Of a stretch of DNA of 64,000 nt, positions 1 through 11,394 are shown piece after piece (the first letter of the stretch is position 1; each line of letters opens with the position of its first letter). Source of the DNA: Pieris napi (lineage: Eukaryota > Arthropoda > Insecta > Lepidoptera > Pieridae); contig NC_062254.1 in NCBI RefSeq assembly GCF_905475465.1, positions 8,686,001 to 8,750,000 of the forward strand, written 5' to 3'. Under the pieces are notes generated by a model. It was not told the DNA's origin. It saw only the letters and a program-made list of their open reading frames with translations, and searched no databases. Made by a program: the position numbers and the translations under genes.

Positions 1-35
1 TTTCGACACTCAACTTTGCATTTATTGTTACATGC

Positions 36-126
36 GCACATAGAAAGTCCATTGGTGCACAGCACATCTAACCTATGACCTCAGGGATGGGAGTCGCACG
101 CTGAAGCCATTAGGCCAACGCTGCTC
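36..126 (-). repeat. tRNA-headed SINE fragment (family 1)
   Basis: Reverse complement of the family-1 head: a tRNA-like stretch with gcc-tagtggctt...GGTTCGATCC-type B box, here degenerate. It sits in the intron just upstream of the first visible exon of gene A. Better copies lie at 11395-11690, 42215-42505 and 51729-52014. Confidence 0.7.
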
Positions 127-170
127 TCTATAATATTAGTATATTAACTATAATAAATTAACAATTTCAG

Positions 171-527
171 ATGACTTACAACGCCATCTGGAAATTATAA
201 AATGCAAAGCGATTGTATCATCAAAGCTATCGTATCCGAACATCGCAGAGGCCCTGAACTCTATGCAGAAGAAACTACCTGTTATACTAATAGACAACGA
301 TGAGCTACCAGAGACAACAATAAGATTCTCAGAGTTCGCCAATGACTTGAATGTTGATGTGGACTGTTTGAAAGCCGTGAAACGGAGTGCAAAAGATGTC
401 GCCATTATGCCTTTCTCGAGCGGTACAACAGGTTTTCCTAAAGCCGTTGTTTGCACTCACAAATCTATTGTGGCCTTTAACAAAGCCACACTAGATCCGA
501 ATGTTATTCCTGTGGAGGAGGCTACAG
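171..527 (+). CDS. Gene A, first exon in window (adenylation core with P-loop)
   Basis: The acceptor ends at 170 (AATTTCAG) and the donor is at 528 (GTAATA). The first two bases complete a codon from the missing upstream exon; the reading frame starts at 173 and one base is left over at the end. The same phases flank the matching gene B exon (28434-28796). The exon carries the ATP-binding loop FSSGTTGFPKAV. Confidence 0.9.
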
Positions 528-3500
528 GTAATATTTTCAGTTAAAAATCACTAGTCGCTATCTAATAAAAACCTACTAGGTTTCCTTTAAACATAATAAC
601 GTTTTAATAAACATTAATGATTATTTGAATTGGGAAATGGGGATAAAGTATGCAGTGGCGCAGCAAAGCTGTCTCAACTTTAAGAACAATGTACCAACAA
701 AAAAAATCGCTAGCATAAAAATTTATTTTTCAGGGATTCCTCCACTAGCATTAGCTCTATGTAGAATTCGGGGATTTCCGCAAAAGAGTCTGACGGTGTT
801 GTGGGGGATTCCCTGTCCCATACATCTTTGACGTCTCAATTGCAACATTTCTCATTTGTTTCGTGAAGTGTATGTGTTATGTGTGTGTTGTGTATGTGTT
901 GTGTTTGGTCGGCGTGAATTGTTAAACGTGTATTATTCTATAGTAATAGATAATATTCTCTAGATTTTTTAAAGTTTATTTTAGAATAGGATTTTACAAA
1001 ATCACTTCCAAATCTTATGATTGCACTGAAATTGTTCATGACGGTTTGCGTGTCCGTAGCTTCATGTGTATCATCAAAGAGATTGTTCATAAATATTTTA
1101 TGAAATGTCACACGAGCGACATACATTATGGATTTGGGTTCCAGAATTGCATTTCACTTAAGGTTATATTAATTTCAGCGAATTATCAATCAGTGATGCC
1201 GGGAGTGTTGCCATTTTTTCACATATTTGGCTTCAACGTGTTTATGTTGAACTTGTGTTTGGGTGGTAAACTGGTAACAATAAGTCAGTTCAAGCCTGAA
1301 GTTTTTCTGGAGACCCTGGTCCGACATAGGGCCCAATACATGTACGCTGTTCCACCTATGAGTAAGTTCTTTTTAATGTATATTACAAATATTACATATT
1401 ATAGTATTATTATATTTGTACATAGTGGTGGTTTCATATTATCGGGAACAGTATGTATTAATTTTTACAACAAACTCCCAAGCGAAATTAGAGAATTATC
1501 ACTGATTAAAATCAAAACTCTCGTTAAACTTAAATTAATCAATAAAGCTTTTTATAAATTTGACGAATATTTAAATAATCCAATCCTTGGTTATTGATTT
1601 GCTCAACTTTAAACAATTTGTATGACTTAACTTTGACTTTTAATTTCTTGCCAGTTTTTCTAGCCCGCTTTACGCCCTTGAACTGGTAGTAAATGTAAAT
1701 TAAAAAAAAACATATTTTCTGTTGACGTTCATAAGTGTACCTATACGAATTAAATTATTTTGAGTTTGAGTTTGAGTTGAATAAACTATACTTACACCAC
1801 GAATTTAAATAAATTATGTAACAAAATATACATAACAATACACCTACATATAGAACGTACGACTATATATATTTACAGTCAAACCTGTGTAAGTGAAAAC
1901 TGGGTAAGCGAGAAAACTCTATTAATGAGAGTATTTACCGGGTCCCCTCATTTTGCCCTCCTAAAACCTGTATAAGTGAGAAAAATGAAACCTGTATAAG
2001 TAACAGTATTTTTCACGCGTGAACCTCTGATGTCAATCAAATCAAATTTTCCTCGCAGTTATAAAGAACATCTAGTTACTCAACAAAAATCACACGTAAT
2101 CTAGTTCTTAGTCCGCCCATAAACATTTATTATTCTAATTCTTAACAATGATTCTTGTTTTCAATTAATTTTATTTAATTTACTATATACTTTTACACAA
2201 GACTTCATTATGTATACTGCAAACTATTACTATTATTATTTTTACATTATTTTTATTTTTTTGCGACTGAGGCGTAAACTAGCTGCTGTGGTCTCTGGCA
2301 GAATCACCAGCGCTGTGGAACAGTCTGCTCCTCAGTCTAATGCTGAGCCAGGGCCAGTTACAACCACAACACACACGCATTTCAGACTTAAATCGTACCT
2401 TGTTCTTTAAAAGAAAAAAACAATTGTTATCTTTCATTCTTTAAGATATAAAATCTTTTGATTATTGTTATTATGTGTGTTTTGTTAGTAATAGTATAAG
2501 ATCCCGCTATACAACGACCTTCACCGAGATGCTTATTTAATGAAACTTATTTTATATTTAATTTAATATGTCAATAAATATAATCTATATGGGTTGCCTA
2601 GCAAATTTCAGTCCAGAGTATGTTTAATTAATATTTTAAAAAAATATTTTTTTTTATAATTTGCATGTAGTAAATTTTTTGAACTTTTTTCAATATATAT
2701 TTTTAATCAGGGTAGTATTATATATGTATCACTATAACCTTCTTTTATACTAAAGATGTATATATACTTTAGTGTCACATAAAAAATATACACATAAATA
2801 ATGAATTGATTAAAAACAACCTAACGTTTGCATATTCTATGGGCTTCATACTTTCGATTGGTATAGAATTTATCTAATAATCATACCGGTGAAATGTTTA
2901 AAAAAATATTTTTTTTTTAAATTAATTAAACATACTCTGGACTGAAATTTGCTAGGCAACCCATATGGATTATATTTATTGACATATTAAATTATATATA
3001 AAATAAGTTTCATTAAATAAGCATCTCGGTGAAGGTCGTTGTATAGCAGGATCTTAGACCATAATAAATGTTATGTATATGTCTAAAATGTTATGTCAGA
3101 TGTTCAGCTATTCAAGACACAGAAGATAAATTATTGATATATAATTAAATGTTTGTACATACTGATGTGTATGGGTGTAACATTTATATATTATAACTAG
3201 CGACCCGCCCCGGCTTCGCACGGTTACAATGCTGATACTAAATAGACCTTTTCAATGTGTACAATACTTAGTACATTATGTTCATAAATCCCATAGGGTT
3301 CAGCCTGCGTTTGCAATGTAAGCGGAAAAAATGTAATTATTTACATCACATTAGAAACCTCAAAAATAACAGTATTTCTCCACTATTTAATGGATGTTAT
3401 TATACATATAAACCTTCCTCTTCAATCACTCTATCTATTTAAAAAAACCGCATCAAAATCCGTTGCGTAGTTTTAAAGATTTAAGCATACATAGGGATAT

Positions 3501-6500
3501 AGGGACAGAGAAAGCGACTTTGTTTTATACTATGTAGTGATATATTCATATTTTCTTGTACAATTTTATGAAGTCACGTTGTTTCGGGTAATAAATAAAT
3601 AAGTGAGATTGATTCCTCTATAAGCGACAGTTAAACGCATTTAACTTTTGCTATTCGTGATTATTATTTTTGACATTGATGTTTAATCACGTAATACTAT
3701 GCAGCCATTCGTTCTTAATTAGAAATTATAATATCTATGGCTTTTAGCGTTGCTAGGCAAACGTTTTCTTATATTAATTATCTGTATAGACCTCGTACTT
3801 AATAAATTTATCGAAATCTATATTTCAATTTTTTGTGCGCCAGACACGCTTTTATGCATGTAAAGGAAGTGCTACATAAAATTGATGAATTACATACAAA
3901 AAAACGCGCAATCCGTGAAGTCAAATGTCAAAATATACACAAGTTGAATTACGTATTCAAAACGTCATACCACGTCAGCATGTTAAAACTTGTAATCTAT
4001 GAAATAATAAGGATTTTCTAGAGAAAAAATTCCCTGGACACTATGGCAGGGGAGTAGACCGTTTCAAAAGTTTTTGAAGTGAAATTTCTTTAGCGGCGTT
4101 GTACACTTTTTTTGGAATGGGTAAAAAATTTTAACTCGCGTCAGGACACGTGATCTGATCGAAAATTCGTAAGACGGATGGAAAGTAGACAGCTGGCGCG
4201 GCGTATTTAATGTAATATAAATTGTCATGTTTGTGTACGATAGCGCAATAAATTAATATTGTATTCTACTACATTTCGTGCAAAATTACTTAAACCATTC
4301 CAATATATCAAAAATGCACAACGTTAATATTCAAGTTTTCACTTCTGCCGGCACTTCCGGAGTGCAACCCGTCGTTTTTTTTAACTGCACCCGATGTCAG
4401 AGTAAAAGTTATTTCCATTTAAAGATATTATTAGTTTTATAAACAACATCTCACTTTGTTAATTTTTGTTTTTGCATGATTTAAACAATGACAATTGAAT
4501 AATATTTGAATTTTGCATAATATATATTGGGTATATCCAATAAAAATAAAAGTTTCATTAAAATTCGTTCAGTAGTCTAATATATGAGGTGACATAATGT
4601 TGACAGGTATTTGGAGTAGTATCTTTTTTACATTTATTGTTTAAACCTTAAACGTGTTTCAGTAACATTTCTGGCAAAACATCCGGCTGTGACGCCCGCG
4701 CATCTCCAATCGCTCAAAGGCATCGCGTGTGGAGCGGCCTCTTTAGCCGAAAGCGACGTTGAAGCTCTGCTTAAGAAAAACGTAAGCCTTTGTAGCAAAT
4801 AGAAAACTCCTCGAATTGTAAATATAAACCATTGAACACCCACAAAAATATCATTAAAATCGGTGCAGCCGTTTCGAAGGAGTTTAATTACAAAGACAGG
4901 CACAAGATTAATATATATTGAGATAGGTGCCAAAAGAAAATCATTTTTGACGTTAGTCAAAGTTCTATAAAAATATCATGAATGGCGGTAGTCATTAAAA
5001 CTTCTAGAAAAGTCTGCTGCTACTCATATCTACCTTCTAGGATGACTCCACATTTTTTTTTGTAATTCCCTCCTCCCCATATTATCCTGTATGTGTTCGC
5101 TAAAATCAGGGAATTTCGTCAACAGAGGAACATCAATTTCCGTCAAGGTTACGGTCTGACTGAGACTAACGGTGGCTTAGTTATTGGACGCAATGATGAC
5201 AAGAATTATGCCTCTGTTGGACATCCAGTTGGGAGTTGCCAGATTAAAATTTCTGATCTCAAAACCCAGGAGGCGCTTGGGCCAGGACAGGTGAGAAATA
5301 AAAATTTTCTGCATATACATCTGTAAAATATGGTAAATTTGTCTTCAAAATTAAAAAAAATGGAGAGGGGCTAGGGTTATTTATCGTAATAATCACGCTT
5401 TAAATTATTTGAGTTTAATCCACCCAAAGATTGTCGTAAACAGGAAATAAATAACTTTAATTTCGTGTAACAATATTAAAAAGTTATACTTCTTTGGCAT
5501 TATTGGTGTTTCCTATCGAGGATCGGCCAACTAAGGTAAAGAAATGAAGAAGTCAAGGAAAAAAGATGATTGCCTCATTCATTCAGATTTGTTGTTGAGT
5601 AAGCCCACAACGAAAGTCATAATAAATCATTGACCGAAAATTTTCTCGCGTTAGGTTCATTTTTACGTGTAACAAGAGTTTTAGATTTGCCGGTAAACTA
5701 ATTTAATATGGTTTTAATATAGTAGAATAGTTATTTTTGACGTGATAACGTCTTTAAAATCGTTTTAGTCGGGTGACATGTTCAGAAACTTGTGTCACAC
5801 CAAAACCTCACGAGCGCGATCGCAGGTATAACGAGAGAGAGACGGACCGATCTCCCGTCTCATCTCGAGCGCTGCCAGTCATTCCGTGAATGTATGAAGA
5901 AAAATGTATATCATAGTCGAATAAGTAAACTTGTCAGTTTACACCCGAAATTTATCATCAAAAGTGTGAATAAAACGATAGATGTAATTTAAAATTGGAA
6001 AAAATTGTTATCTTCATTAATTCCTTACTTCCCAAAAACTTATATCACCAATAAGACGTTATCACGTAAACATCTACGTCAACAACTAGCGATCGTAAAC
6101 CTACTTTACAAACAACCAATATTTTTTTTTGAACTATTTTGATAACGTAATCTGGATTAATGTTCATATTAAAAGGTCTTAAACTAACTACTTGAAAAGG
6201 AAAAATCTTTTTAGCAGTCATTAGTATTGGTACATAGACAAAATATAGGTTATATACCTATATATTAAAATACATAAAACACGCTTTTCAACGATGTTTA
6301 TTATTATTATTATTAAAGACACCTTAACTGTGCGTAGATCTGTACCAGGCGAGACGCAAATCGTATATACATATAGGAATAATCACCTGACCTAGCGACA
6401 AAATCACGTTACGATAGGCGAGTGCCACTAACGCTTTATTCAATACCTTAAATAAATTTATTAATGTGCCGTACTCGCTTTTGACGCCACGCGCGAATCC

Positions 6501-8084
6501 TAAAAATGTCACGCGCAGACCTATTTTCAGCGTTAAATTAAAATTATAAATAATGGAGATAGAGTTCCGGGAGTTAGGAGTTTTTTATTGAAAATTTCCT
6601 GTTTCAGAATCTTTTTTTGAAATTTCTTAAATATTAATAGTTTATTAAATATTGGCAAAAAACGAAATGCCATTTTTTTCATCTTTAATTGTTTATAACT
6701 TTTGCAATTTTTACGTGCTAATACACGCTTTTGGCACATTTTTCTAGACGTCATTCCGGATCCAATGAGCTATCGCACATAATTTTAAGAGCAGTATCTC
6801 TATTTTGTACCATTTTCAACTTGTCGACTAGACTATAACGAATTTGTATGGGAATGATATTTGTCACTTGACTATTTTTTATATAAATTCATAAGTGCGT
6901 GACGCCTGTAGAAAAGTGAATTCCATTCTTTTAACTATTGAACTGTTTCATCTTTTTCTATCAAATTGTGTTTAGACTTTGATGAAAAGAGACAGAAGAC
7001 AATTTTTTTTCTTGGATCGTAAATGTTCCGGAGCATTCATTATAAATATTATCTCCAGGAAGGTGAGATTTTGGTCCGTGGCCCGGTACTCATGAGCGGG
7101 TACTATGAGAACGAAGAAGCTAATAAGGAAGTGTTTACATCAGATGGCTGGTTAAAAACCGGTGATATCGGCAAATACGATGAGAATAAGTATTTGTATA
7201 TCACTGACCGGCTAAAAGAACTTATTAAGGTAAGATTAATTTAAATATCGAACAGTTTCTTTATCAATATTTTTGTTACGACACGAAGTTTTGCTTCTAT
7301 AATTCACATTAATCTATGGTATAAATAAGAATGAGGGCTCGATTTTTAAATATTTAGACATTTAATTGTTTTTATAATATCTGATTCTGAATTTAATGTA
7401 AATGTGGAAATCAAGTCGAATTCGGGTTATTTCCGAATTTCTGATTGGGTTCTTTATTCTTTCGAAAAGTTCTATTATGTCCAACCTGTGTATTTAATAG
7501 ATCATCTAGTTTTTTTATAAGTTGCTTTTTATTTTTTTATTAGTTTATTTTGACCGCTGTACTATTTAAGAGCTTTAGTACTTATTACTAGTTTTTTTAG
7601 TAAATGAAACGTGATATATGTATATGCTTTTCTATATTAACCTAATATATTTTTATACTAAATAAACTTTTAATGGTAATTTGATTTCAACTATTATTTT
7701 TCAAGTTAATAATTTTTGCTCTGCTACTTTAAGTAATAATTAACTCTTAATAATGTTTAATACATTATTAAATACTAAAAGAAAATATTTCAGGTGAAAG
7801 GATTCCAAGTAGCGCCAGCAGAGTTGGAGAACATTCTCCGTACTCACCCTAAAGTCCTCGACTGCGCTGTCGTAGGTATTAAGGACCCCATAAGTGGTGA
7901 GACGCCAAAGGCCTTCGTAGTGCCACAGGCCAAACAGACCATTGACCCGAAGGAATTATTAGAATACGTGAACAAACAAGTAGTGGCGTTTAAAAAAATT
8001 AAAGAGGTTCAATTTGTGACTGACATACCTAAAAACCCCGCTGGTAAGGTTTTAAGACGCGTTATCAAGGAAAAGTATTGTTAA
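171..8084 (+). CDS. Gene A: acyl-AMP-forming CoA ligase (4CL/luciferase-like), 5' end outside the window
   Basis: Six coding exons join in frame: 171-527, 1179-1361, 4663-4781, 5126-5290, 7059-7229 and 7794-8084. They encode 427 residues after a split first codon. Visible family motifs are the phosphate-binding loop SSGTTGFPKAV (416-448), PFFHIFG (exon 1179-1361), QGYGLTET (exon 5126-5290), GWLKTGD and ITDRLKELIK (exon 7059-7229), VAPAELE, and the C-terminal PAGKVLRR carrying the expected catalytic lysine. By family knowledge such enzymes activate a carboxylic acid with ATP to an acyl-adenylate and pass it to CoA; the substrate cannot be read from sequence. Compared with gene B about 133 N-terminal residues are missing, lying left of position 1. 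The loop has PKA where PKG is usual. The C-terminus (EKYC) is not a canonical SKL-type peroxisomal signal. No frameshift or stop interrupts it. Confidence 0.9.
1179..1361 (+). CDS. Gene A exon (PFFHIFG segment)
   Basis: Acceptor TAATTTCAG ends at 1178 and donor GTAAGT starts at 1362. It encodes NYQSVMPGVLPFFHIFG at its start and ends in YAVPPM. It aligns with gene B exon 31024-31209 with the same split codons on both sides. The open frame continues past the donor into a LINE fragment, which is intron. Confidence 0.9.
1416..1800 (+). mobile_element. LINE 3' end (truncated), in intron of gene A
   Basis: A short coding remnant reads LPSEIRELSLIKIKTLVKLK, typical of the end of a CR1/Jockey-type reverse transcriptase. 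It is followed by a 3' tail shared with 11783-12058 (AACTGGTAGTAAATGTAAAT, then gttcataagtgtac, ending in gagtttgagtttgag). It is 5'-truncated, as is usual for such elements. Confidence 0.65.
1879..2035. mobile_element. Possible pogo/Tigger-like transposon terminus
   Basis: The start CAGTCAAACCTGTGTAAGTG resembles pogo-family ends, and variants of cctgtataagtga recur within 150 bp. No transposase frame and no clear opposite end were identified, although similar words (tataagcgacagttaaac) occur near 3620. Confidence 0.3.
2499..3054. mobile_element. MITE with about 155-bp terminal inverted repeats and TA duplication
   Basis: The left arm begins AGATCCCGCTATACAACGAC and the right arm ends with its near-perfect complement. 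Both arms continue for roughly 155 bases, including the word gggttgcctagcaaatttcag. TA at 2497-2498 and TA at 3055-3056 flank the element, as for Tc1/mariner-class elements. The centre has no transposase frame. Confidence 0.8.
3197..3540 (-). mobile_element. Non-autonomous Helitron
   Basis: On the minus strand it starts with TC at 3540 (TCACTACATAGTATAAAACA) and ends with CTAG at 3197-3200 after a GC-rich stretch (ccggggcgggtcg). It lies between A (3196) and T (3541), the usual Helitron insertion site. It has no coding content. Confidence 0.8.
4663..4781 (+). CDS. Gene A exon (CGAASL segment)
   Basis: Acceptor GTGTTTCAG ends at 4662 and donor GTAAGC starts at 4782. It encodes ITFLAKHPAVTPAHLQSLKG and then IACGAASLAESDVEALLKKN. 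It matches gene B exon 34100-34221 (LLLGKHPDVTKDHL, ICGAAPLS) in length and phase. Confidence 0.9.
5126..5290 (+). CDS. Gene A exon (YGLTET segment)
   Basis: The start was chosen at the acceptor CAACAG ending at 5125. It keeps phase 0 with the previous exon and matches the length of the same segment in gene B (RNINFRQGYG against GKLVFGQGYG). The stronger-looking AG at 5108-5109 would shift the frame. The donor GTGAGA starts at 5291. It holds QGYGLTET, which closes over the adenylate in this family. Confidence 0.8.
5291..7058 (+). other. Intron of gene A with one inverted-repeat DNA element
   Basis: The intron contains the 5738-6088 element. The rest is AT-rich and I found nothing coding in it on either strand. 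Confidence 0.6.
5738..6088. mobile_element. DNA element with GACGTGATAACGTC-type ends
   Basis: The left end TTGACGTGATAACGTC is mirrored by GACGTTATCACGT near 6056. The interior is almost identical, in reverse orientation, to 30168-30450. A third, more diverged member is at 47589-47973. A 66-codon frame inside occurs in both full copies, but only because the repeat is conserved. Confidence 0.65.
7059..7229 (+). CDS. Gene A exon (TGD/TDR hinge segment)
   Basis: Acceptor TATCTCCAG ends at 7058 and donor GTAAGA starts at 7230; 57 codons, phase 0 at both ends. It contains GWLKTGDIGKY and YITDRLKELIK, the ribose-binding aspartate and the hinge between the two domains. It is the same length as gene B exon 7 (171 bp). 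Confidence 0.92.
7794..8084 (+). CDS. Gene A last coding exon (C-terminal mobile domain)
   Basis: Acceptor ATATTTCAG ends at 7793; 96 codons lead to TAA at 8082-8084. It begins VKGFQVAPAELE and ends with PAGKVLRRVIKEKYC. In gene B the same coding stretch is interrupted by an intron after the VIG residues, so A and B differ by one intron. Confidence 0.92.
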   Translation: MKGFQVAPAELENILRTHPKVLDCAVVGIKDPISGETPKAFVVPQAKQTIDPKELLEYVNKQVVAFKKIKEVQFVTDIPKNPAGKVLRRVIKEKYC

Positions 8085-8088
8085 TAAA
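8083..8088 (+). promoter_or_regulatory. Possible poly(A) signal of gene A overlapping the stop codon
   Basis: AATAAA begins on the second base of the TAA stop. If used, the 3' UTR would be only some tens of bases. No better AATAAA was noted in the next 150 bases. Confidence 0.4.
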
Positions 8089-8280
8089 AGTATTCTACAA
8101 AGTGTACTATGGAGAGTGTTCTGAAGGGTTTAGGTTGATCCCTCTTACAGGGGCAAACGGGCAGGAAACTCATCTGATGTTAAGTGATACGCCCATAGAC
8201 ACTCTCAATGCCAGTGTGTTTCCGGCCTTTTAAAAATTGACTCTTGAAGGACTCTAAGTAACTATCTACAATAATAAAAA

Positions 8281-8523
8281 ATATGGGTTGGTAGTAGAGG
8301 GGTGAAAATTAGGGGTTGTATGTATTTTTGTATGTTGTATCATAAAAAAATTAAATTCTAAAAAATAAATTTTTTGTCCTTATTAATTAGGGGTTTGAAA
8401 GATAGATAGTAGCCGATTCTCAGACTTACTGAATATGCATAAAAAAATTTCATAAGAATCGGTCGAGCCGTTTCGGAGGAGTATGGGAACGGTTATTTAG
8501 ACACGAGAATTTTATATATTAGA
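8281..8523 (-). mobile_element. Helitron 5'-end fragment
   Basis: On the minus strand it begins TCTAATATATAAAATTCTCG, a Helitron-like start, and continues through ccgaaacggctcgaccgat. A related copy is at 9925-10165. The 3' CTAG end was not found, so it is probably truncated. A second Helitron abuts it at 8524. Confidence 0.6.
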
Positions 8524-8890
8524 CTAGCAGACCGGCCAAGCGTTGCTGTGGCTAAGGTTTTAGTTATATTACATAGTAGTAACCTATCCAATGGAAACGG
8601 TAGGAGAACACCAGTCATGGGGACCACCATGCTTTTTTGGTGGTAATGCCATTAAATTTTAGCTTATTTCAAACGTTGGTACTTTCAACACAGCGCCATC
8701 TGTTAGAATTATGACTATCAAATAATAAAGAAATATTTTGCAATAAAATAATATAAATTGAGATGTAAGCTATCCTATCTTTTAAGTTAGATCAAACTGC
8801 ACGGTGTGCAAATTTGATTGAAATCGGATTGGTAGTTTAGGAGTCCATAGCGGACAAACAACGTGACTCGTAATTTATAATATATTAAGA
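8524..8890 (-). mobile_element. Non-autonomous Helitron
   Basis: On the minus strand it runs from TCTTAATATATTATAAATTA (ending at 8890) to GGCCGGTCTGCTAG (8524-8527), between A (8523) and T (8891). Copies of the same family are at 22875-23159 and 30573-30956. All contain the words gtttgtccgctatgga and taccgtttcc. Confidence 0.85.
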
Positions 8891-9117
8891 TAATAATACA
8901 CTGTATAGGTGATATAATTTTGATATCTGTTCTGTGTGTGATTGGTGAGTTAATACAAGTTTTTATTGATTTATAAGCTTTCACGCTAATTCGAATAACA
9001 ACTTATTTTTTGACGTGATAACTTATAAATCGATGAACGCAAGCTGCACGCACGTAAAAACATGACTCATTGTCACGTTCCGCCTGGGCCACACATAAAG
9101 AAAATTAAATCAAATTT

Positions 9118-9478
9118 TAAAAGTTTGGTCCCTGTGGCAGTGTTTAATGCTTTTCCTCGCTGTATTGCAATACTTATTCGTTGAGCGAGGAAAGCACCAG
9201 CTCTGGGCTCACCGGTACTACAAGGCGCCAAATTAAATCTTTAAATAGCGCTTGTATATAAACCGACTCAAAAGACGAAGAACCTTGGAGCTCAGCAGCA
9301 TTGACTGAGCTAATATTATTATTGAGGATTATTATTCCTAATGAGGAATATCTCCACCCGCAAACCATCCTACAACTCATCTGCTCATAGTCAGAAGACT
9401 GATTGCACGATGCGCTCCATTAAAAAAAAAAAAAAAAAATAGCGCTTGAACCCCACGCCCCAAGAGGGAACAAAATTC
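9118..9478. repeat. Dispersed repeat (family 3) interrupted by a retroposed insert
   Basis: The repeat starts agtttggtccctgtggcagt and ends near the word caagag. Other copies lie at 22530-22700, 30450-30545, 41140-41330 and 51055-51240. Here it is split at 9255-9437 by a poly(A)-tailed insert. Confidence 0.65.
9255..9437 (+). mobile_element. Retroposed sequence with poly(A) tail and 11-bp target duplication
   Basis: A 183-bp insert ends in 18 A's and is bounded by AATAGCGCTTG at 9244-9254 and again at 9438-9448. This is the signature of LINE-mediated retroposition. I do not recognise the source; it has no tRNA head and no long reading frame, so it may be a retrocopy of a small RNA or an mRNA fragment. 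Confidence 0.7.
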
Positions 9479-9924
9479 AAGTTGGAGGAAAGACTCTTAT
9501 ATATGTGCCGTTTATTATTAGAAATGTTCCGTTGGCTTATTATTGTATTTGTTATCGAAAATCGTATTTATAAATCCCAAAATCGGAGTTTTTAAAGTTT
9601 CAATTTATTTATCTGCGGAGTAAATTTTTAGAGAATTTTAAGTCAAAGACAAAATTGTAACAAGAATTCTAAAACTTTTAAAATAATGCCTATTCTAAGA
9701 TAAACTAAATATTGGTGTTTTAAATAAGAATTTGTATGTTTTTATTTTTTGTAAAGGAAAATATATTCTTGACTATTCGTTTGTTTTCTCTTACGTCCTT
9801 ATTTTAAGGAAATATATAGAATTTATACGAAAAAATCTTAATTTTATAACTTAATAGCTTACTTGGCAAACTTTGTTTTGCCCTGTATAGTGTATATTAT
9901 ATCTAGGAAACATTTTTTATCAAT

Positions 9925-10165
9925 AATAAAAAATGTAATAATCGTAGAGGGGCGAAAATTAAGGGTTTTATGTATTTTTGTATAATGTATCGTAAAGAAA
10001 TAAAAACAATTTTTTTTAAGGTGGTGGTTTATCACTTAGGGGGTGTGAAAGATAGATAATAGCCGATCCTCAGACTTACTGAATATACATAAATTAAATA
10101 CCGGTCGAGCCATTTCGGAGGAGTATGGGAACGAACATTGTGACACGAGAATTTTATATATTAGA
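9925..10165 (-). mobile_element. Helitron 5'-end fragment, second copy
   Basis: Same sequence as 8281-8523 (aggggcgaaaattaaggg, gatagataatagccgat, tcgagccatttcggaggagt), ending at gagaattttatatattaga. The 3' terminus was not identified. Confidence 0.55.
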
Positions 10166-11394
10166 AGATATAGCACGACTAACACTAGTAAATTAAAAAC
10201 AGATATCATGGACAGTCCAGCTCAGTCGAGTGCGTTCCTGACAACAAGACGCATTTCAACTTTGGTAGGGTGACCAAGATATTTGATTGGAAAAAAATAT
10301 ATATTTATATATTTTCCTATATATATATTGTCCTAAATTATATTTCATTATTTAGGAATATTTTTTTTGTTTTATGTTTCTTTAATTAAAAAAAAATAAA
10401 ACCTGCTCTGCTGCAGATATTTGGTACATTTGTTTAGTTCGTTTTACCTTTATTAATGGCATGTTAAGTATTATTGCTCAACCTAAGTATAAACTAGATA
10501 CTAGCTAGAACCTATTCCACAAAAATTGTATGGGCGAGACATGGCATACAAAAAGGAACTATAAAATATCTTCAAAAAAACAAAATTAAAATCAACGATA
10601 CAAATGAAAAATATGCTTACTAACACAATTAAAATTACCAATTACCAATAACACAATTAAACCTAACATATCCTAACCATTTAAAACGCTAGCGACTTTA
10701 TTAAATATCGATCTTTAATTTACTGTGTAGAGATTCAATTAAAACTCTGATTTAAATACTTCACTGCGACATATCTATTGTATGAATGTGGGAATCACTA
10801 GTGTACTTACCCAATAAAACCTAAAGATCCCAATAACATTTGACCGAGGCGGGATGTGGCAACAGGAACCTTGTCTGCACTCTTCCACTCCATTGCCATT
10901 AATGTCTTATGTAACTTGGTATAGCATTCCCTTATCGGCCCATTTGTCCTGGTTACTTAAGGTTTAGATCTGGTCCAGTGCTTATAGGGATAAATATTAA
11001 AAAATCATGCAGGAATAGCACCACGCAAAATCTTTCCCAGTAATGTGCCGAGACAAATCTATATACGTATATAAAATTATGTTGGTTTGTGTACGCTTCA
11101 AAAAACTCAAAAAGTTCTGAAATATCGCTTGCCTAAGGAAACAAAGAGACATCCTCGTGTTTTTTCATAGCAAAATGTTTGCAAAAATTCTGAAATAATT
11201 ACAGTTGTATAGTACATCACACAAGGAAGTGTAAAATGAGAAAACATTAAAACAGTTGTAATAGTTTGATAAAATAAAGGTTCAAAACTGAAGGGGTGGT
11301 TATCAATTGGACGTATTTATTTAAAGGCTCTAAAATTAGTACGTTTAGCGTTTCAAGGTAGTTTTTTATTGATATAGGACACCCATGTGCATGA

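Larger units (their letters stand above)
1362..4662 (+). other. Intron of gene A, 3.3 kb, filled with transposon remnants
   Basis: It holds the LINE tail at 1416-1800, a possible pogo/Tigger-type terminus near 1879, a TA-flanked inverted-repeat MITE (2499-3054) and a Helitron (3197-3540). From about 3560 to 4600 I see only AT-rich sequence with degenerate repeat pieces and no coding signal. Confidence 0.7.

Noticed and set aside
1046..1597. 183-codon frame treated as one exon
   Set aside because: Only 1179-1361 matches the enzyme family and has splice signals; the rest is intron and a LINE remnant.
5110..5125. Acceptor at 5108-5109 for the gene A exon
   Set aside because: It would put the exon out of phase with the preceding one; the acceptor ending at 5125 fits both phase and the length in gene B.
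5792..5992. 66-codon frame repeated at 30195-30395 (MSHQNLTSAIAGITRERRTD)
   Set aside because: Both lie inside copies of one inverted-repeat DNA element; conservation reflects the repeat.
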